Assembly (NCBI RefSeq): GCF_002252155.1
Contig: NZ_NEFD01000004.1
Span: 1 to 64,000 of the forward strand
Length of the DNA: 64,000 nt
From: Wohlfahrtiimonas sp. G9077
GTDB taxonomy: Bacteria > Pseudomonadota > Gammaproteobacteria > Cardiobacteriales > Wohlfahrtiimonadaceae
Direction: 5' to 3'
Shown: piece after piece, positions 1 through 8,155 of the stretch
Position numbering within the stretch: position 1 is the first letter of the stretch
Layout: every line of letters starts with the position of its first letter
Program-made: the position numbers and the translations under genes
The notes under the pieces: model-generated
What the model was told of the DNA's origin: nothing
The model's input: the letters and a program-made list of their open reading frames with translations, nothing else
Database searches by the model: none

Positions 1-88
1 AGATTATGCAACTCAATGGCTTTGGCATTATAATCATGAAAGGCCACACCAAGCTAATCAAGGACGACCACCTTTAATGGCTGCTTAA
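1..88 (+). mobile_element. 3' end of an IS3-like transposase, cut by the window edge
   Basis: An open frame enters from the left edge and stops at 86-88. Its last 28 codons read DYATQWLWHYNHERPHQANQ and then GRPPLMAA. The W-x-YN-x-ERPH pattern is typical of the C-terminal end of the DDE integrase-core domain in IS3-family OrfB transposases. About 44 bases after the stop, the sequence TTACCGTACA near 123-132 could be the right terminal inverted repeat, since IS3 ends usually finish in CA. The other end is not visible, so family subgroup and intactness cannot be judged. It lies beside an integrase, which fits a mobile region. Confidence 0.6.
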
Positions 89-195
89 CCTCTACTTTTA
101 ACTTCGGTTATTTATGGGAGGATTACCGTACAGCATCATTAATTGTAAAATAATCTTGAATGTTATCTAGAATTGTCATGATTTATAATCCTAAT

Positions 196-1407
196 CTATA
201 TGCTTAAAATATCGTATTTTTGAAGTGTTAAAAGGTTGTTTTCTTCTGTGTCGCATTGATCAATAAAATCAGACCACCATTGAAGAATTTCTCTTCTTTC
301 CTGTAAGTATTTTGCTTTGTTGTATATGGCTCGGATTGTGTCTTTATCTCTGTGAGCCAAACATGCTTCAATCGCCCCTGAGCGGAATAATGATCCCTCA
401 TTAATAATTGTTGAAGCCAATGATCTAAATCCATGTGTAGAAGTTGGGATTTTTTGCTGTTTCATGGCGTTGGTGGTTGCTTCTGTATTAATGTGATCTG
501 TAAATTCAGCATTCATGAAAATATATTCATAATCGCCTGTTATCTCTTTGAGCGTGTGCAAAATCTCAATTAATTGGCTTGATAGTGGAATGATATGGTC
601 ATTACCATCTTTAACTTTCATATTCTCACTAGGGATAATCATTAATTGATTTACTTCGTCATAGTAATCCCATTTGAGCGTACAAGCTTCTTTAGCTCTT
701 AAAGCGGTTCTCATGAGGAATTGAGTACATAAACGGATCATAGGGCTAACGCCCTCATAATTAAAAAAGCCATGAATTAAATAGATCTGATTATTCTCTA
801 ATCTTCTATGATGCGATTTTTTTGGCTTTTTGAATATCGAGGTTGCTACCTGAATGACTGGATTGTATTTGATATATCCCTCAGCAACTAAATAATCAAA
901 CATCAATTTTAAGCCTGATTTAGTTTTAAGTAATGTATCGAGCTTATCCGCTTTTTCTAGCTCTCTGAGCGCCTTAACGATTTGAGGTGGTTCAATCTTG
1001 CTTACATCATAATCTTTCAATATAGGCATGATATAACGCTGTATAACGGATTCAGTCGCTATATTGTGTTTTGTGCCTGTACTCCAAAGGTTAAACCATT
1101 CAGGGAATAGATCCTTAAATAATTGAGATTTAGTTTTGATTTTTGGATCAATACCTTTGGCTACCATGCTTCGCTTTTCTGTTTGGATGATACGAGCTTC
1201 TGATAATGAGATTAAAGGATAATCGCCTATGATGAATGTATCTTCTTTTTCTGTGATCGGATTCTTAAAGCGATACTCCCAAATTTTAGAGCCTGAGCTT
1301 AATATTTTTAGGCATAAGCCATTACCATCAAATAAGCGATAAAGCTTATCTTTAGGTTTTGCGTTGTTGATTTTCGCCACTGTAAGCGGTGTAACAGTCC
1401 TAGCCAT
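196..1407 (-). CDS. P4-type tyrosine recombinase (island or prophage integrase)
   Basis: This 403-residue protein has the DUF4102 arm-binding domain at its N-terminus (MARTVTPLTVAKINNAKPKD), a central SAM-like core-binding domain (about 95-190) and a C-terminal tyrosine-recombinase catalytic domain. Visible catalytic residues are Arg237 (TALRAKE), Lys264 or Lys266, His325 and Arg328 (THGFRSL), His352 (LAHRDKD) and Tyr367 (KYLQERRE). The length is normal for the family, so it looks intact. The start is preceded by AGGATG. It reads away from the core chromosome to its right. Base composition is more AT-rich than the genes beyond 1741, consistent with horizontal transfer. It probably integrates an island at a tRNA gene. 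Confidence 0.93.
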   Translation of the reverse strand: MARTVTPLTVAKINNAKPKDKLYRLFDGNGLCLKILSSGSKIWEYRFKNPITEKEDTFIIGDYPLISLSEARIIQTEKRSMVAKGIDPKIKTKSQLFKDLFPEWFNLWSTGTKHNIATESVIQRYIMPILKDYDVSKIEPPQIVKALRELEKADKLDTLLKTKSGLKLMFDYLVAEGYIKYNPVIQVATSIFKKPKKSHHRRLENNQIYLIHGFFNYEGVSPMIRLCTQFLMRTALRAKEACTLKWDYYDEVNQLMIIPSENMKVKDGNDHIIPLSSQLIEILHTLKEITGDYEYIFMNAEFTDHINTEATTNAMKQQKIPTSTHGFRSLASTIINEGSLFRSGAIEACLAHRDKDTIRAIYNKAKYLQERREILQWWSDFIDQCDTEENNLLTLQKYDILSI

Positions 1408-1430
1408 AAATTATCATCCTGTAAAATTCT

Positions 1431-1452
1431 GTACCCTTATCCGTACCCTTAT
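1431..1452. repeat. Paired direct repeats upstream of the integrase, possible arm-type sites
   Basis: GTACCCTTAT occurs at 1431-1440 and again at 1443-1452, a 12-base period, just upstream of the integrase start. Repeats of this kind beside P4-type integrases are commonly arm-type binding sites for the DUF4102 domain. That role is inferred from position and repetition. Confidence 0.45.
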
Positions 1453-1584
1453 TATTTGTAGATTCTAATGGATTTTAGTGGATAATCCTAGACAATATTT
1501 TATGATGTATCTTTCAAACACCGCATAAATACTATATTGTATTGGCTGTGGTTAGATTATTTAGGACGTATATTCGTTCGATGC

Positions 1585-1595
1585 TGCTTCCGCCA
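1585..1595 (+). other. Possible attachment-site remnant (tRNA-Ser-like 3' end)
   Basis: TGCTTCCGCCA matches the acceptor 3' strand, G73 discriminator and CCA end of many bacterial tRNA-Ser genes. No complete tRNA can be folded here: the bases upstream do not supply a full T-arm. An intrinsic terminator follows 10 bases later, as after a tRNA gene. This is what a displaced tRNA 3' end would look like at the chromosomal side of an integrated island. The intact tRNA would then lie beyond the left edge. The match is only 11 bases, so chance is possible. Confidence 0.35.
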
Positions 1596-1605
1596 AAAAA
1601 CACCG

Positions 1606-1634
1606 AAAAGCCCTTATTTAGCAAGGGCTTTTTT
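1606..1634 (+). terminator. Intrinsic terminator
   Basis: The stem AAGCCCTT/AAGGGCTT (1608-1615 with 1623-1630), extended by A-T pairs, has a 7-base loop and is followed by a T run. No intact gene precedes it on the plus strand, which suggests it is the leftover terminator of a disrupted or displaced gene such as a tRNA. The rest of the 333-base gap 1408-1740 holds the repeats, the possible att site and an AT-rich leader before the acetyltransferase. Confidence 0.8.
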
Positions 1635-1740
1635 GTTGCTGAAAATTTTCTATGGACATCTCAGTGGTCAATTGATGTTTAGGATTGAATGGATCGCCAA
1701 ATAACGTTACAAATATTCCTTTGCCCATAAAGGAATCATT

Positions 1741-2268
1741 ATGACCATTTCCCTCATTGATTGCACAGAGCACGAACATTCGGCGGCGATTTTAGAGATT
1801 TTTAACGAAGCCATTTTAACCTCCACCGCCTTGTATGAGTATCAAGCGCGCACGATGCAAGACATGCAAACATGGTTTAAGCAAAAATCAGCGCTGAATG
1901 CACCGATCATAGGCGCGGTCAATGAGGCTAGGCAATTGCTTGGCTTTGCCACATGGGGACATTTTCGTGCGTATCCTGCTTATCAATATACGATGGAACA
2001 CAGCATCTATATTCATCACAGTGCCCGTGGGCAAGGGCTCAGTAAACGTTTGATGCGGGCATTGATTGAAGCGGCAAAAGCGGCAGAAATTCATGTATTG
2101 ATGGGCTGCATTGATGCCGATAATGCCGCAAGTATTGGCCTACATCAAGCTTTGGGATTTCAGTCTGTGGGTCTTTTGCCGCAAGTGGGGTTTAAATTTG
2201 GGCGTTGGTTGGATTTGGCATTGTATCAATTGATATTATCAACGCCGCTAGAGCCTGTGGCCGACTAA
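1741..2268 (+). CDS. GNAT N-acetyltransferase, phosphinothricin acetyltransferase-like
   Basis: This 175-residue single-domain GNAT protein matches the Pat/Bar-like subgroup in length and pattern. The acetyl-CoA-binding motif is visible at about 95-102 as ARGQGLSK, after the SIYIHHS strand. The C-terminal part (DADNAASIGLHQALGF) is typical of Pat-like enzymes that acetylate methionine sulfoximine, phosphinothricin or related amino-group substrates. The actual substrate cannot be read from sequence. The start follows AAGGAATC. The gene stands alone between the island edge and the efflux operon, with no terminator seen between it and the next promoter. Confidence 0.85.
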   Translation: MTISLIDCTEHEHSAAILEIFNEAILTSTALYEYQARTMQDMQTWFKQKSALNAPIIGAVNEARQLLGFATWGHFRAYPAYQYTMEHSIYIHHSARGQGLSKRLMRALIEAAKAAEIHVLMGCIDADNAASIGLHQALGFQSVGLLPQVGFKFGRWLDLALYQLILSTPLEPVAD

Positions 2269-2285
2269 ATATTTGGTCAAGCACA

Positions 2286-2314
2286 TTGCTTAATGTTCAG
2301 CGTTCCACTATAGT
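2286..2314 (+). promoter_or_regulatory. Predicted promoter of the efflux/TetR operon
   Basis: TTGCTT (2286-2291) and TATAGT (2309-2314) are separated by 17 bases, a sigma-70 arrangement with a good -10 and a moderate -35. The predicted start would fall near 2321, directly before the palindromic operator, so bound repressor would block initial transcription. Confidence 0.6.
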
Positions 2315-2325
2315 ACTCAACTTTC

Positions 2326-2347
2326 AAACCTACCGGTCGGTAGGTTT
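2326..2347. promoter_or_regulatory. Palindromic TetR-family operator
   Basis: AAACCTACCG at 2326-2335 is repeated as its exact reverse complement CGGTAGGTTT at 2338-2347 with a 2-base centre. A 22-base near-perfect palindrome just downstream of a promoter, in an operon whose second gene is a TetR-type regulator, is the classic arrangement for autorepression. Binding by the 3586-4152 product is an inference. Confidence 0.75.
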
Positions 2348-2386
2348 ATTTCTTTGGGCATTGCCCACACGCATAAAATGGATTGT

Positions 2387-3589
2387 ATGAATACTCAACA
2401 GACTCAAACGCGCATCATTACAGCATCTTTAATCATGCTGATGGCGCTGCTCACCGCTCTTGATTCAATGGCGATTGACATGTACCTCCCCGCGATGCCA
2501 GACATCGCTTCTGATTTTCAAATCTCCTCAGGTAAAGTGCAACAAACCCTCGCCATCTTTTTAGCAGGATTGGCGATTGGGCAAGGCTTGTATGGTCCGC
2601 TTCTGGATCGTTATGGTCGCCGCTTGCCATTATTGATTGGCATTGTGATTTTCATCATCGGTTCAGTTTTAAGTGCATTGGCACCGAATGTGGAATGGAT
2701 GTTAGCTGCTCGTTTTATTCAAGCCATTGGTGCATCTGCTGGGCTTGTGACGCCGCGTGCCATTGTGTCGGACACATGTGATTTAAAAGACTCTGCGCGC
2801 GTGTTTTCACTGTTGATGAATGCCATGATGTTGGGCCCAATTTTAGCGCCGATGCTCGGTGGTTTTGTTTTAGGCTTTGGGGAATGGCGCGTCATTTTTT
2901 ACATCATTGCCATCATTGGCGGCATAACGCTGTTATGGGCTTGGCAACAAGTGTCAGAAACTTTAGTCATTGAAAAACGCACGCCATTAAATCTAAAAGC
3001 GATTGCCAAAACATATGGCGGACAATTCACCAATCGTACATTTATGTGTTACGCGATGGCCTCAGGCTTTGCCATGAGTGGACTATTTTTATATGTGGGC
3101 GGCTCATCCTTTATTTTCCGCGAACATTTTGCATTGAGCGCTACGCACTTTAGTTATCTATTTGCATTAAACTCAGCAGGATTGGTGATTTTTGGCGCAG
3201 TTGCTAATCGTTTATTAGTGAAGGGATTGTCTGCCCGTCGTTTATTGATGATTGGGATGGCGATGCACACAGGCTTTGCATTGTTGCTCTTTATTTTGAC
3301 GCAATCGATGACGCTTTCGATTGTGCCTTATGCATTATTATTGGCAGGGGCAATCAGCGCCTTAGGCTTTGTGCTTGGGAACGTCACAGCATTGACCATG
3401 CATTATGGTGGCCCTCAAGCCGGTGCGGTCTCTGCTGTGATGGGTGTATTACAATATTTATTGCCAGCATTGATGGGGTATGTGGTGAGCTTATTTGCAC
3501 AAAGCATTAGCGTATTGCCCTTCGCAATTGGAATTTGTGGTTTAATGGGCATCCTTTTTATATTTGCCAGTCAGGATAAAACTGCGTGA
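2387..3589 (+). CDS. Bcr/CflA-family MFS drug efflux transporter
   Basis: This inner-membrane proton antiporter of about 400 residues has twelve predicted membrane segments. The first helix carries the family signature MAIDMYLPAMP, and the helix 2-3 loop carries the MFS motif LLDRYGRRLP. These are typical of the Bcr/CflA (DHA1) group, which exports drugs such as bicyclomycin, chloramphenicol or sulfonamides; the substrate is not determinable here. I chose the ATG at 2387 (MNTQQTQ). An in-frame TTG at 2354 would add 11 residues unlike the family. It overlaps the downstream TetR gene by 4 bases, so both are probably under the operator at 2326-2347. Confidence 0.9.
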   Translation: MNTQQTQTRIITASLIMLMALLTALDSMAIDMYLPAMPDIASDFQISSGKVQQTLAIFLAGLAIGQGLYGPLLDRYGRRLPLLIGIVIFIIGSVLSALAPNVEWMLAARFIQAIGASAGLVTPRAIVSDTCDLKDSARVFSLLMNAMMLGPILAPMLGGFVLGFGEWRVIFYIIAIIGGITLLWAWQQVSETLVIEKRTPLNLKAIAKTYGGQFTNRTFMCYAMASGFAMSGLFLYVGGSSFIFREHFALSATHFSYLFALNSAGLVIFGAVANRLLVKGLSARRLLMIGMAMHTGFALLLFILTQSMTLSIVPYALLLAGAISALGFVLGNVTALTMHYGGPQAGAVSAVMGVLQYLLPALMGYVVSLFAQSISVLPFAIGICGLMGILFIFASQDKTA

Positions 3590-4152
3590 CCGCCGCGAAA
3601 TTACAAGAAGTTGCATTGATGCGTTTTGCCACTCAAGGATTTGAGGGCACCAGCATGAATGAATTGGCTGAAGATGTGGGGATTAAAAAATCCTCCATCT
3701 ATGCTCATTTCAGCAGTAAAGATGAATTGTTTTTAAGTCTATTACCCATTTTGATTAAATCTGAGCTTGATTATGTTCGGACAGTGATGACGCAAAATGA
3801 CGCCATTAAACCTGCTTTGTATGCATATTTAGAGAGCATTTCGACTCGCTTTGAGAGCAGTTATCATGTGCGCTTTTGGCTGCGTAATCTGTATGCGCCG
3901 CCTGTGCATCTGCGTGATGAAGTCATTGGGCACATGCAATGCTTTATGGATGAATTGGAAGTGATCATTCATGCGGCGATTGAATCATCAACGTGGCATA
4001 CAAATGCATCTGTGAGCATAGCGCTAATCACTGCAAACTATATGGCGATGGTGGATGGGTTACAAACAGAGCTGTTATTCGGTGGCATTGAGCGTTATCA
4101 AAAGCGCTTAACAGCAACTTGGCGATGGTTTGAGTTGGCATTGCGCGTTTAA
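3586..4152 (+). CDS. TetR-family transcriptional repressor
   Basis: This 188-residue protein has an N-terminal helix-turn-helix (about residues 18-45, ending IKKSSIYAHFSSKDELF, the TetR_N signature) and a variable all-helical ligand-binding domain. It starts with GTG inside the GTGA overlap with the efflux gene, which implies translational coupling. The operon layout and the upstream palindrome suggest it represses itself and the transporter, with release by a transported compound. The HTH begins within the first residues (TAAKLQEVALMRFATQGF), so no long N-terminal extension is missing. Its stop overlaps the convergent dinB stop. Confidence 0.9.
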   Translation: MTAAKLQEVALMRFATQGFEGTSMNELAEDVGIKKSSIYAHFSSKDELFLSLLPILIKSELDYVRTVMTQNDAIKPALYAYLESISTRFESSYHVRFWLRNLYAPPVHLRDEVIGHMQCFMDELEVIIHAAIESSTWHTNASVSIALITANYMAMVDGLQTELLFGGIERYQKRLTATWRWFELALRV

Positions 4153-5204
4153 TCAAACAGTGACAATTGCTGCATAAAGCCTTCTTGCTCACTCTGTAAC
4201 GTTAAGCCCATTAAGCGAATGGGGGCTTTGGGCAGCAGGGCAAACAGTTGCCAAAAATATGCGGTGAGCAGCTTAGCATCATGCGGAATGGGTGTGGAGA
4301 AGGTTTTGCTGCGCGTCATGATTGTAAAGTCTGCAAAGCGCACTTTCAGCACAAGTGTTTGACCATGAAAATGCTCGCGCATGAGACGCGGTAATAGAAT
4401 GTGGATGATCTCATCAATCGCCTCTGCAATGTCATGCTGCTCAATTAAATCAGTTGTGTAGGTTTGTTCTGCACCCACTGATTTTGTGGGGCGATTAGGC
4501 TCCACTGGCCGATCATCTTGTCCGCGCACACATTGATAATAAGTCTCCCCAGCTTTGCCAAAATGGAGCTTTAACTCTTCGCGGCTGCGGGCTTTGAGAT
4601 CTTTGCCGTTATAAATCCCAAGGGCATGCATCTTTTTGGTGGTTTGCTCGCCGACGCCATAAAATTTTGCAATCGGCAGCGTCTCTAAAAATGCTTGGCT
4701 ATGCTTTGGGGTGATCACTGTGATGCCAAAGGGCTTTTGTATGCCGGATGCCATTTTCGCTAAAAATTTATTATAAGAAACACCAACTGAGCACGTTAAA
4801 TTGAGCTCTTCTAAAATCAAGGTTTGGATTGTTTGTGCCAATTGCGTGGCGCTTGGCTCATGCATTGAATTATGCGTCACATCTAAATAGGCTTCATCTA
4901 ATGATAGAGGTTCAATCAATGGCGTGATGCGCGCAAAGATGGCGCGAATGGCCATGGAAACTTCACGATACACCTCAAAGCGCGGCGATACAAAGATTAA
5001 ATGATCACACTTTTGTTGGGCAATGCTTGAGGGCATTGCAGAATGCACGCCAAATTGACGTGCTTCATAGCTTGCCGCAGCAATGACGCCGCGCCGCTCA
5101 GGACTGCCCACCACTAAAGGTCGCCCACGATAATGCGGGTGATCACGCTGCTCAACTTGAGCAAAAAAAGCATCCATATCCACATGGAGAATTTTTCTTG
5201 TCAT
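4149..5204 (-). CDS. dinB: DNA polymerase IV (Y-family translesion polymerase)
   Basis: The 351 residues match DinB length. The first catalytic motif is at the N-terminus (HVDMDAFFAQVEQRD), and the second acidic pair is in PLSLDEAYLDVT. The helix-hairpin-helix segment FYGVGEQTTKKMHALGI and a little-finger domain follow. The protein ends in QQLSLFD, which resembles a beta-clamp-binding peptide (QLSLF), as expected for Pol IV recruitment. It bypasses lesions with low fidelity. It is convergent with the TetR gene, the two stop codons overlapping at 4149-4152. No LexA box was recognised by eye upstream. Confidence 0.95.
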   Translation of the reverse strand: MTRKILHVDMDAFFAQVEQRDHPHYRGRPLVVGSPERRGVIAAASYEARQFGVHSAMPSSIAQQKCDHLIFVSPRFEVYREVSMAIRAIFARITPLIEPLSLDEAYLDVTHNSMHEPSATQLAQTIQTLILEELNLTCSVGVSYNKFLAKMASGIQKPFGITVITPKHSQAFLETLPIAKFYGVGEQTTKKMHALGIYNGKDLKARSREELKLHFGKAGETYYQCVRGQDDRPVEPNRPTKSVGAEQTYTTDLIEQHDIAEAIDEIIHILLPRLMREHFHGQTLVLKVRFADFTIMTRSKTFSTPIPHDAKLLTAYFWQLFALLPKAPIRLMGLTLQSEQEGFMQQLSLFD

Positions 5205-5257
5205 GGTAAGTCTATGAATATAAAATTTAAGAACTGTTAATTAAGGAGGCTGACATC

Positions 5258-5455
5258 ATGAGACACTCCGCAAAAGGCTTTTTGTTGATAGAAGTGCTGA
5301 TGGCGATGGTGATCATCATTGCCATTGCCGCGCTCGCATATCGTCATCATATGACGCTGATGGTGCGTAATCAAGAACTCAGCACTTTAGAAGAACAGTT
5401 ATTGATGGAGGAAAATGCGTTTGATCGCGCATTTGGCGAGCATCATGCGGCGTGA
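5258..5455 (+). CDS. PilV-like minor type IV prepilin
   Basis: This 65-residue protein has a short basic leader (MRHSAKG) followed by FLLIEVLMAMVIIIAIAALA, the type III signal of prepilins: cleavage after Gly, Phe at +1 and Glu at +5. It is much shorter than usual PilV proteins, so little or no globular head exists beyond the N-terminal helix. It could be a minimal minor pilin or a reduced gene. The ribosome site AAGGAGG is strong. It overlaps the next pilin gene by about 40 bases and opens a three-gene minor-pilin operon. Confidence 0.75.
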   Translation: MRHSAKGFLLIEVLMAMVIIIAIAALAYRHHMTLMVRNQELSTLEEQLLMEENAFDRAFGEHHAA

Positions 5456-6254
5456 TCAAGGCTTTACCTTAACAGAATTGATGGTGGGCATGTCGATGGG
5501 GCTCATTTTAATTGTGGGATTTGTCTCTGTGTGGATGGTATTGTCGCAAAGCAGTCATCAAGAGATGCGCCGATATGAGCGCCTACAAGATTATGTGGAA
5601 GCGGCAAGTTATCTGCGGCAAAATTTGGGCGATGCCATTTTTGATCCTTTATGTCCACATCCTGAATGGCTCGATTTGCCAACGCCTAAAGTTCAATTGC
5701 ATCGCTCGATGCTGCCGTTGGATGTTGGGACAAAAAAGATGGTATCAGCGAATACACAATTTCGTGATTGGCCGCTCGATGCAAACATCAAGTCATTAGC
5801 GGGGTTTGATGCTTTAGAATTGACACATTTGACGCCATTAATGGTCGAGCATGGTGTTGTGATCAATGATCAAACATTGCGTGGCACAAGAGAAGGCGTA
5901 TTGTTGGCCACCGATTGTCGTCATGTGGTCACAGGGCGTTATCGCCGCGAAGGACAGGGCGCGGTTTACGTTTTGCCAGACACGATGCATCAGATTCAGC
6001 GCACATTCGATGCTGAGCGCTACATACAGTATTACAAAGTCAACCATGATCTTTATTATGTGATTTATGAAAATGGGCAATATCAATTGGTGCATAATTT
6101 TTTAGATGGTGCAAATCACATGCGTTTTTATGGCATTGAAGGGTTGGTTTTGCATGCATTGCAAGCATCGCAGTTGTTAGAGATGACCTTGTACATTCAA
6201 GGAGACTTGGCGGCGGAGCCTAAAGATCTTTCCATTCGGTTATTGAATTTATGA
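5415..6254 (+). CDS. PilW-like minor type IV prepilin
   Basis: This protein of 279 residues has the prepilin signature RRDQG followed by FTLTELMVGMSMGLILIVGF: cleavage after Gly, Glu at +5. A large periplasmic domain follows, as in PilW family minor pilins that help initiate pilus assembly. Two starts are possible: ATG 5415, preceded by GGAGG, gives a 16-residue leader, while ATG 5445 gives a 6-residue leader typical of type IV prepilins. The 4-base ATGA overlap with the next gene implies coupling. Classification rests on the N-terminus and gene order; the rest of the protein is not recognisable by eye. Confidence 0.75.
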   Translation: MRLIAHLASIMRRDQGFTLTELMVGMSMGLILIVGFVSVWMVLSQSSHQEMRRYERLQDYVEAASYLRQNLGDAIFDPLCPHPEWLDLPTPKVQLHRSMLPLDVGTKKMVSANTQFRDWPLDANIKSLAGFDALELTHLTPLMVEHGVVINDQTLRGTREGVLLATDCRHVVTGRYRREGQGAVYVLPDTMHQIQRTFDAERYIQYYKVNHDLYYVIYENGQYQLVHNFLDGANHMRFYGIEGLVLHALQASQLLEMTLYIQGDLAAEPKDLSIRLLNL

Positions 6255-7276
6255 AACGGCAAACAGGCAGCATTTTAGTCATTGTTTTAATTTTAGCGGC
6301 CGCTTTTTATCTGCTGGCCAGTTTGGTGCTCATTGTGCATCGTCAATACATTGATGATGTTGATTTGACGCAGCGTGCCATGCTCAGCCGGCAAAAATTA
6401 TTGCAAAACAGTCAAATGGATTGGGGAAGAGAAGATCATGAGCTGCCATTGTGGCCTCATTGCAATGAAATTGTATCGCCAAATGCTGATGCGCTGATTT
6501 GGCAAGCCAGTGAGCGCATATGGATCAGTCAATGGCAGTTGCCCAATGAATGTGGTTATGGACAGGATGCGGCTTACCTTTGGTTCAAAGAAGCCGATTG
6601 GCCATTGCCTTTACAGGTGAATGTGATGATTCCTAAAGCGGAGCATTGGCAGAAGCGCATCGAAACGCATGATCATGACATTGATATTGAGAGGACAGAT
6701 GACGGCTGGCAATTGGTGATCTTGATGGATGATCGAACATCGAGCATCGCTTTGCCACAGCATGATGCGGATATTTTGCGTTGGCAGCGTTTTCGCGTGA
6801 TGGATGATCATTATGAAGCTGTATTATTGTGGCAAATGGAGAAAGATTGGATGCTTGAACATCTTGTGCTGCCTTTTGATCAGGTCACCTTAGGAAAGAT
6901 GCATCAAGACAGCATTCGGCGTGTGAATCATTTTGGGGAAGGGCGCTTGATCATCAATCGTCCTAATGAACAACATTTGGCAAATTGGTCTTTGATCATT
7001 CCTACTTGGCAGCCACAGCACATTGAAGTGGCCGATGATGTGATTTGGTTGACGCTCAGTGCATCTCATGAACGCGCATTGATGGCAGTATATTTAGATG
7101 GAGAGACATTTTATGGTGAGGATGTCATTGGCGTGATTCGGACAGAACGTGAGTTGTCAGAACATACGCCGATGATTATCAAGCCTTGTGAGCAACGTAT
7201 GCCTTGGATTATTGATGGCCAATGGCAAGTGGGGTGCCGTGCACAAAAGAGGGTGCGTTATGTTTTTGTTGAGTGA
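6251..7276 (+). CDS. PilX-like pilus-assembly protein
   Basis: This 341-residue protein has an N-terminal basic segment (MKRQTG) and a hydrophobic helix (SILVIVLILAAAFYLLASLV), like PilX-type proteins that follow PilW. The helix lacks the Glu at +5 of true prepilins, as is common in PilX or GspK-like proteins. The long periplasmic part is rich in Trp and Asp/His but shows no motif I recognise. Its start overlaps the PilW-like stop. No pilY1, fimT or pilE gene is seen nearby, so this is a partial minor-pilin set. Function is inferred mainly from position. Confidence 0.6.
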   Translation: MKRQTGSILVIVLILAAAFYLLASLVLIVHRQYIDDVDLTQRAMLSRQKLLQNSQMDWGREDHELPLWPHCNEIVSPNADALIWQASERIWISQWQLPNECGYGQDAAYLWFKEADWPLPLQVNVMIPKAEHWQKRIETHDHDIDIERTDDGWQLVILMDDRTSSIALPQHDADILRWQRFRVMDDHYEAVLLWQMEKDWMLEHLVLPFDQVTLGKMHQDSIRRVNHFGEGRLIINRPNEQHLANWSLIIPTWQPQHIEVADDVIWLTLSASHERALMAVYLDGETFYGEDVIGVIRTERELSEHTPMIIKPCEQRMPWIIDGQWQVGCRAQKRVRYVFVE

Positions 7277-7308
7277 TAGAATGACCAATATTTATAAGGG
7301 AAAACAGC

Positions 7309-8085
7309 ATGGATGCGGTTAAACAGTGCAACATGGTGACCTATACTGAATCAGAATGCCTTGAAAAAGAGGATCTGTTGATCAGTGAAGAGCCCATTCA
7401 ATTTGTGTACAACGGCATCGCTCATATGGTGATGATGTGTACGCCCATTGATCTTGAAGATTTAGCGTATGGATTTAGCTTAACTGAAGGGATCGTTCAA
7501 GATGTCGCTCAAATTTTGGGTGTGGATGTGGTCAATACGCCGCATGGCATTGAGTTACGCATTGAGATTGACCCCATTTTAATGAGCCGCTTAGAAGGCA
7601 GCAAACGCCAAATGAGCGCACGCACAGGTTGTGGCGTCTGTGGTGTTGAAAATTTATCCTTGGTGGAAAAAACCTTATCGCCTTTAACAGCAGGGCAACC
7701 GATTCATTTTTCATTGATCCAAACGCTCTTAAAAGAGAGTCAAGCGTGCCAACATTATGGGCAAATGACGGGCGCATCTCATGCCGCATTTTTGTGTGAT
7801 CATGCAGGAAATATTCTACTGACGCGTGAAGATGTCGGGCGCCATGTGGCATTAGATAAATTGATTGGCGCATTGATGAAAATGGCGCGAAATCATCAAG
7901 ATGTCATCATCTTAATGAGCTCAAGGGCGAGTTTTGAGATTGTCCAAAAAACAATTGCAGCCAGAGTGCCAACGTTGATCACCATGTCGGCACCCACTGA
8001 TAAAGCGGTCTTGATGGCTAAAAAATATCACCTTTCCCTTTGGGGCTTTGCACGAAAGGGGCGCGTAAATCATTATGCAACTTGA
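7309..8085 (+). CDS. fdhD: Formate dehydrogenase accessory sulfurtransferase FdhD
   Basis: This 258-residue cytosolic protein transfers sulfur from IscS to the molybdenum (bis-MGD) cofactor, a step needed for formate dehydrogenase activity. The conserved RTGCGVCG motif places the two functional cysteines at about 108 and 111. Further family blocks are DLEDLAYGFSLTEG and LTREDVGRHVALDKLIG. Length is normal. The start is preceded by AAGGGAAAA. It is the only hint in the window of a formate dehydrogenase, whose structural genes must lie elsewhere. It stands alone before the str operon promoter region. Confidence 0.95.
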   Translation: MDAVKQCNMVTYTESECLEKEDLLISEEPIQFVYNGIAHMVMMCTPIDLEDLAYGFSLTEGIVQDVAQILGVDVVNTPHGIELRIEIDPILMSRLEGSKRQMSARTGCGVCGVENLSLVEKTLSPLTAGQPIHFSLIQTLLKESQACQHYGQMTGASHAAFLCDHAGNILLTREDVGRHVALDKLIGALMKMARNHQDVIILMSSRASFEIVQKTIAARVPTLITMSAPTDKAVLMAKKYHLSLWGFARKGRVNHYAT

Positions 8086-8119
8086 CACTTTCTATACAGT
8101 CTTATAAAATTTCCCATCT

Positions 8120-8155
8120 TTGGATAGTTATATCCAAGATTTGCTTATGTATAAT
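8120..8155 (+). promoter_or_regulatory. Palindrome and -10 box before rpsL
   Basis: TTGGATA (8120-8126) and its exact inverse TATCCAA (8131-8137) flank a 4-base centre. A consensus TATAAT follows at 8150-8155. The palindrome occupies the area where a -35 element would lie, and no good -35 is seen at 16-18 bases, so this may be an activator- or repressor-dependent str promoter. A second TATAAT starts at 8159. Confidence 0.4.

Noticed and set aside
1570-1595. Complete tRNA-Ser gene
   Set aside because: Only the last 11 bases fit; D-, anticodon- and T-arms cannot be formed from the upstream bases.
5512-5799. Alternative-frame 95-residue ORF inside the PilW-like gene
   Set aside because: Composition rich in Cys, Trp and Arg, no ribosome site, and the overlapping frame has a clear prepilin start.
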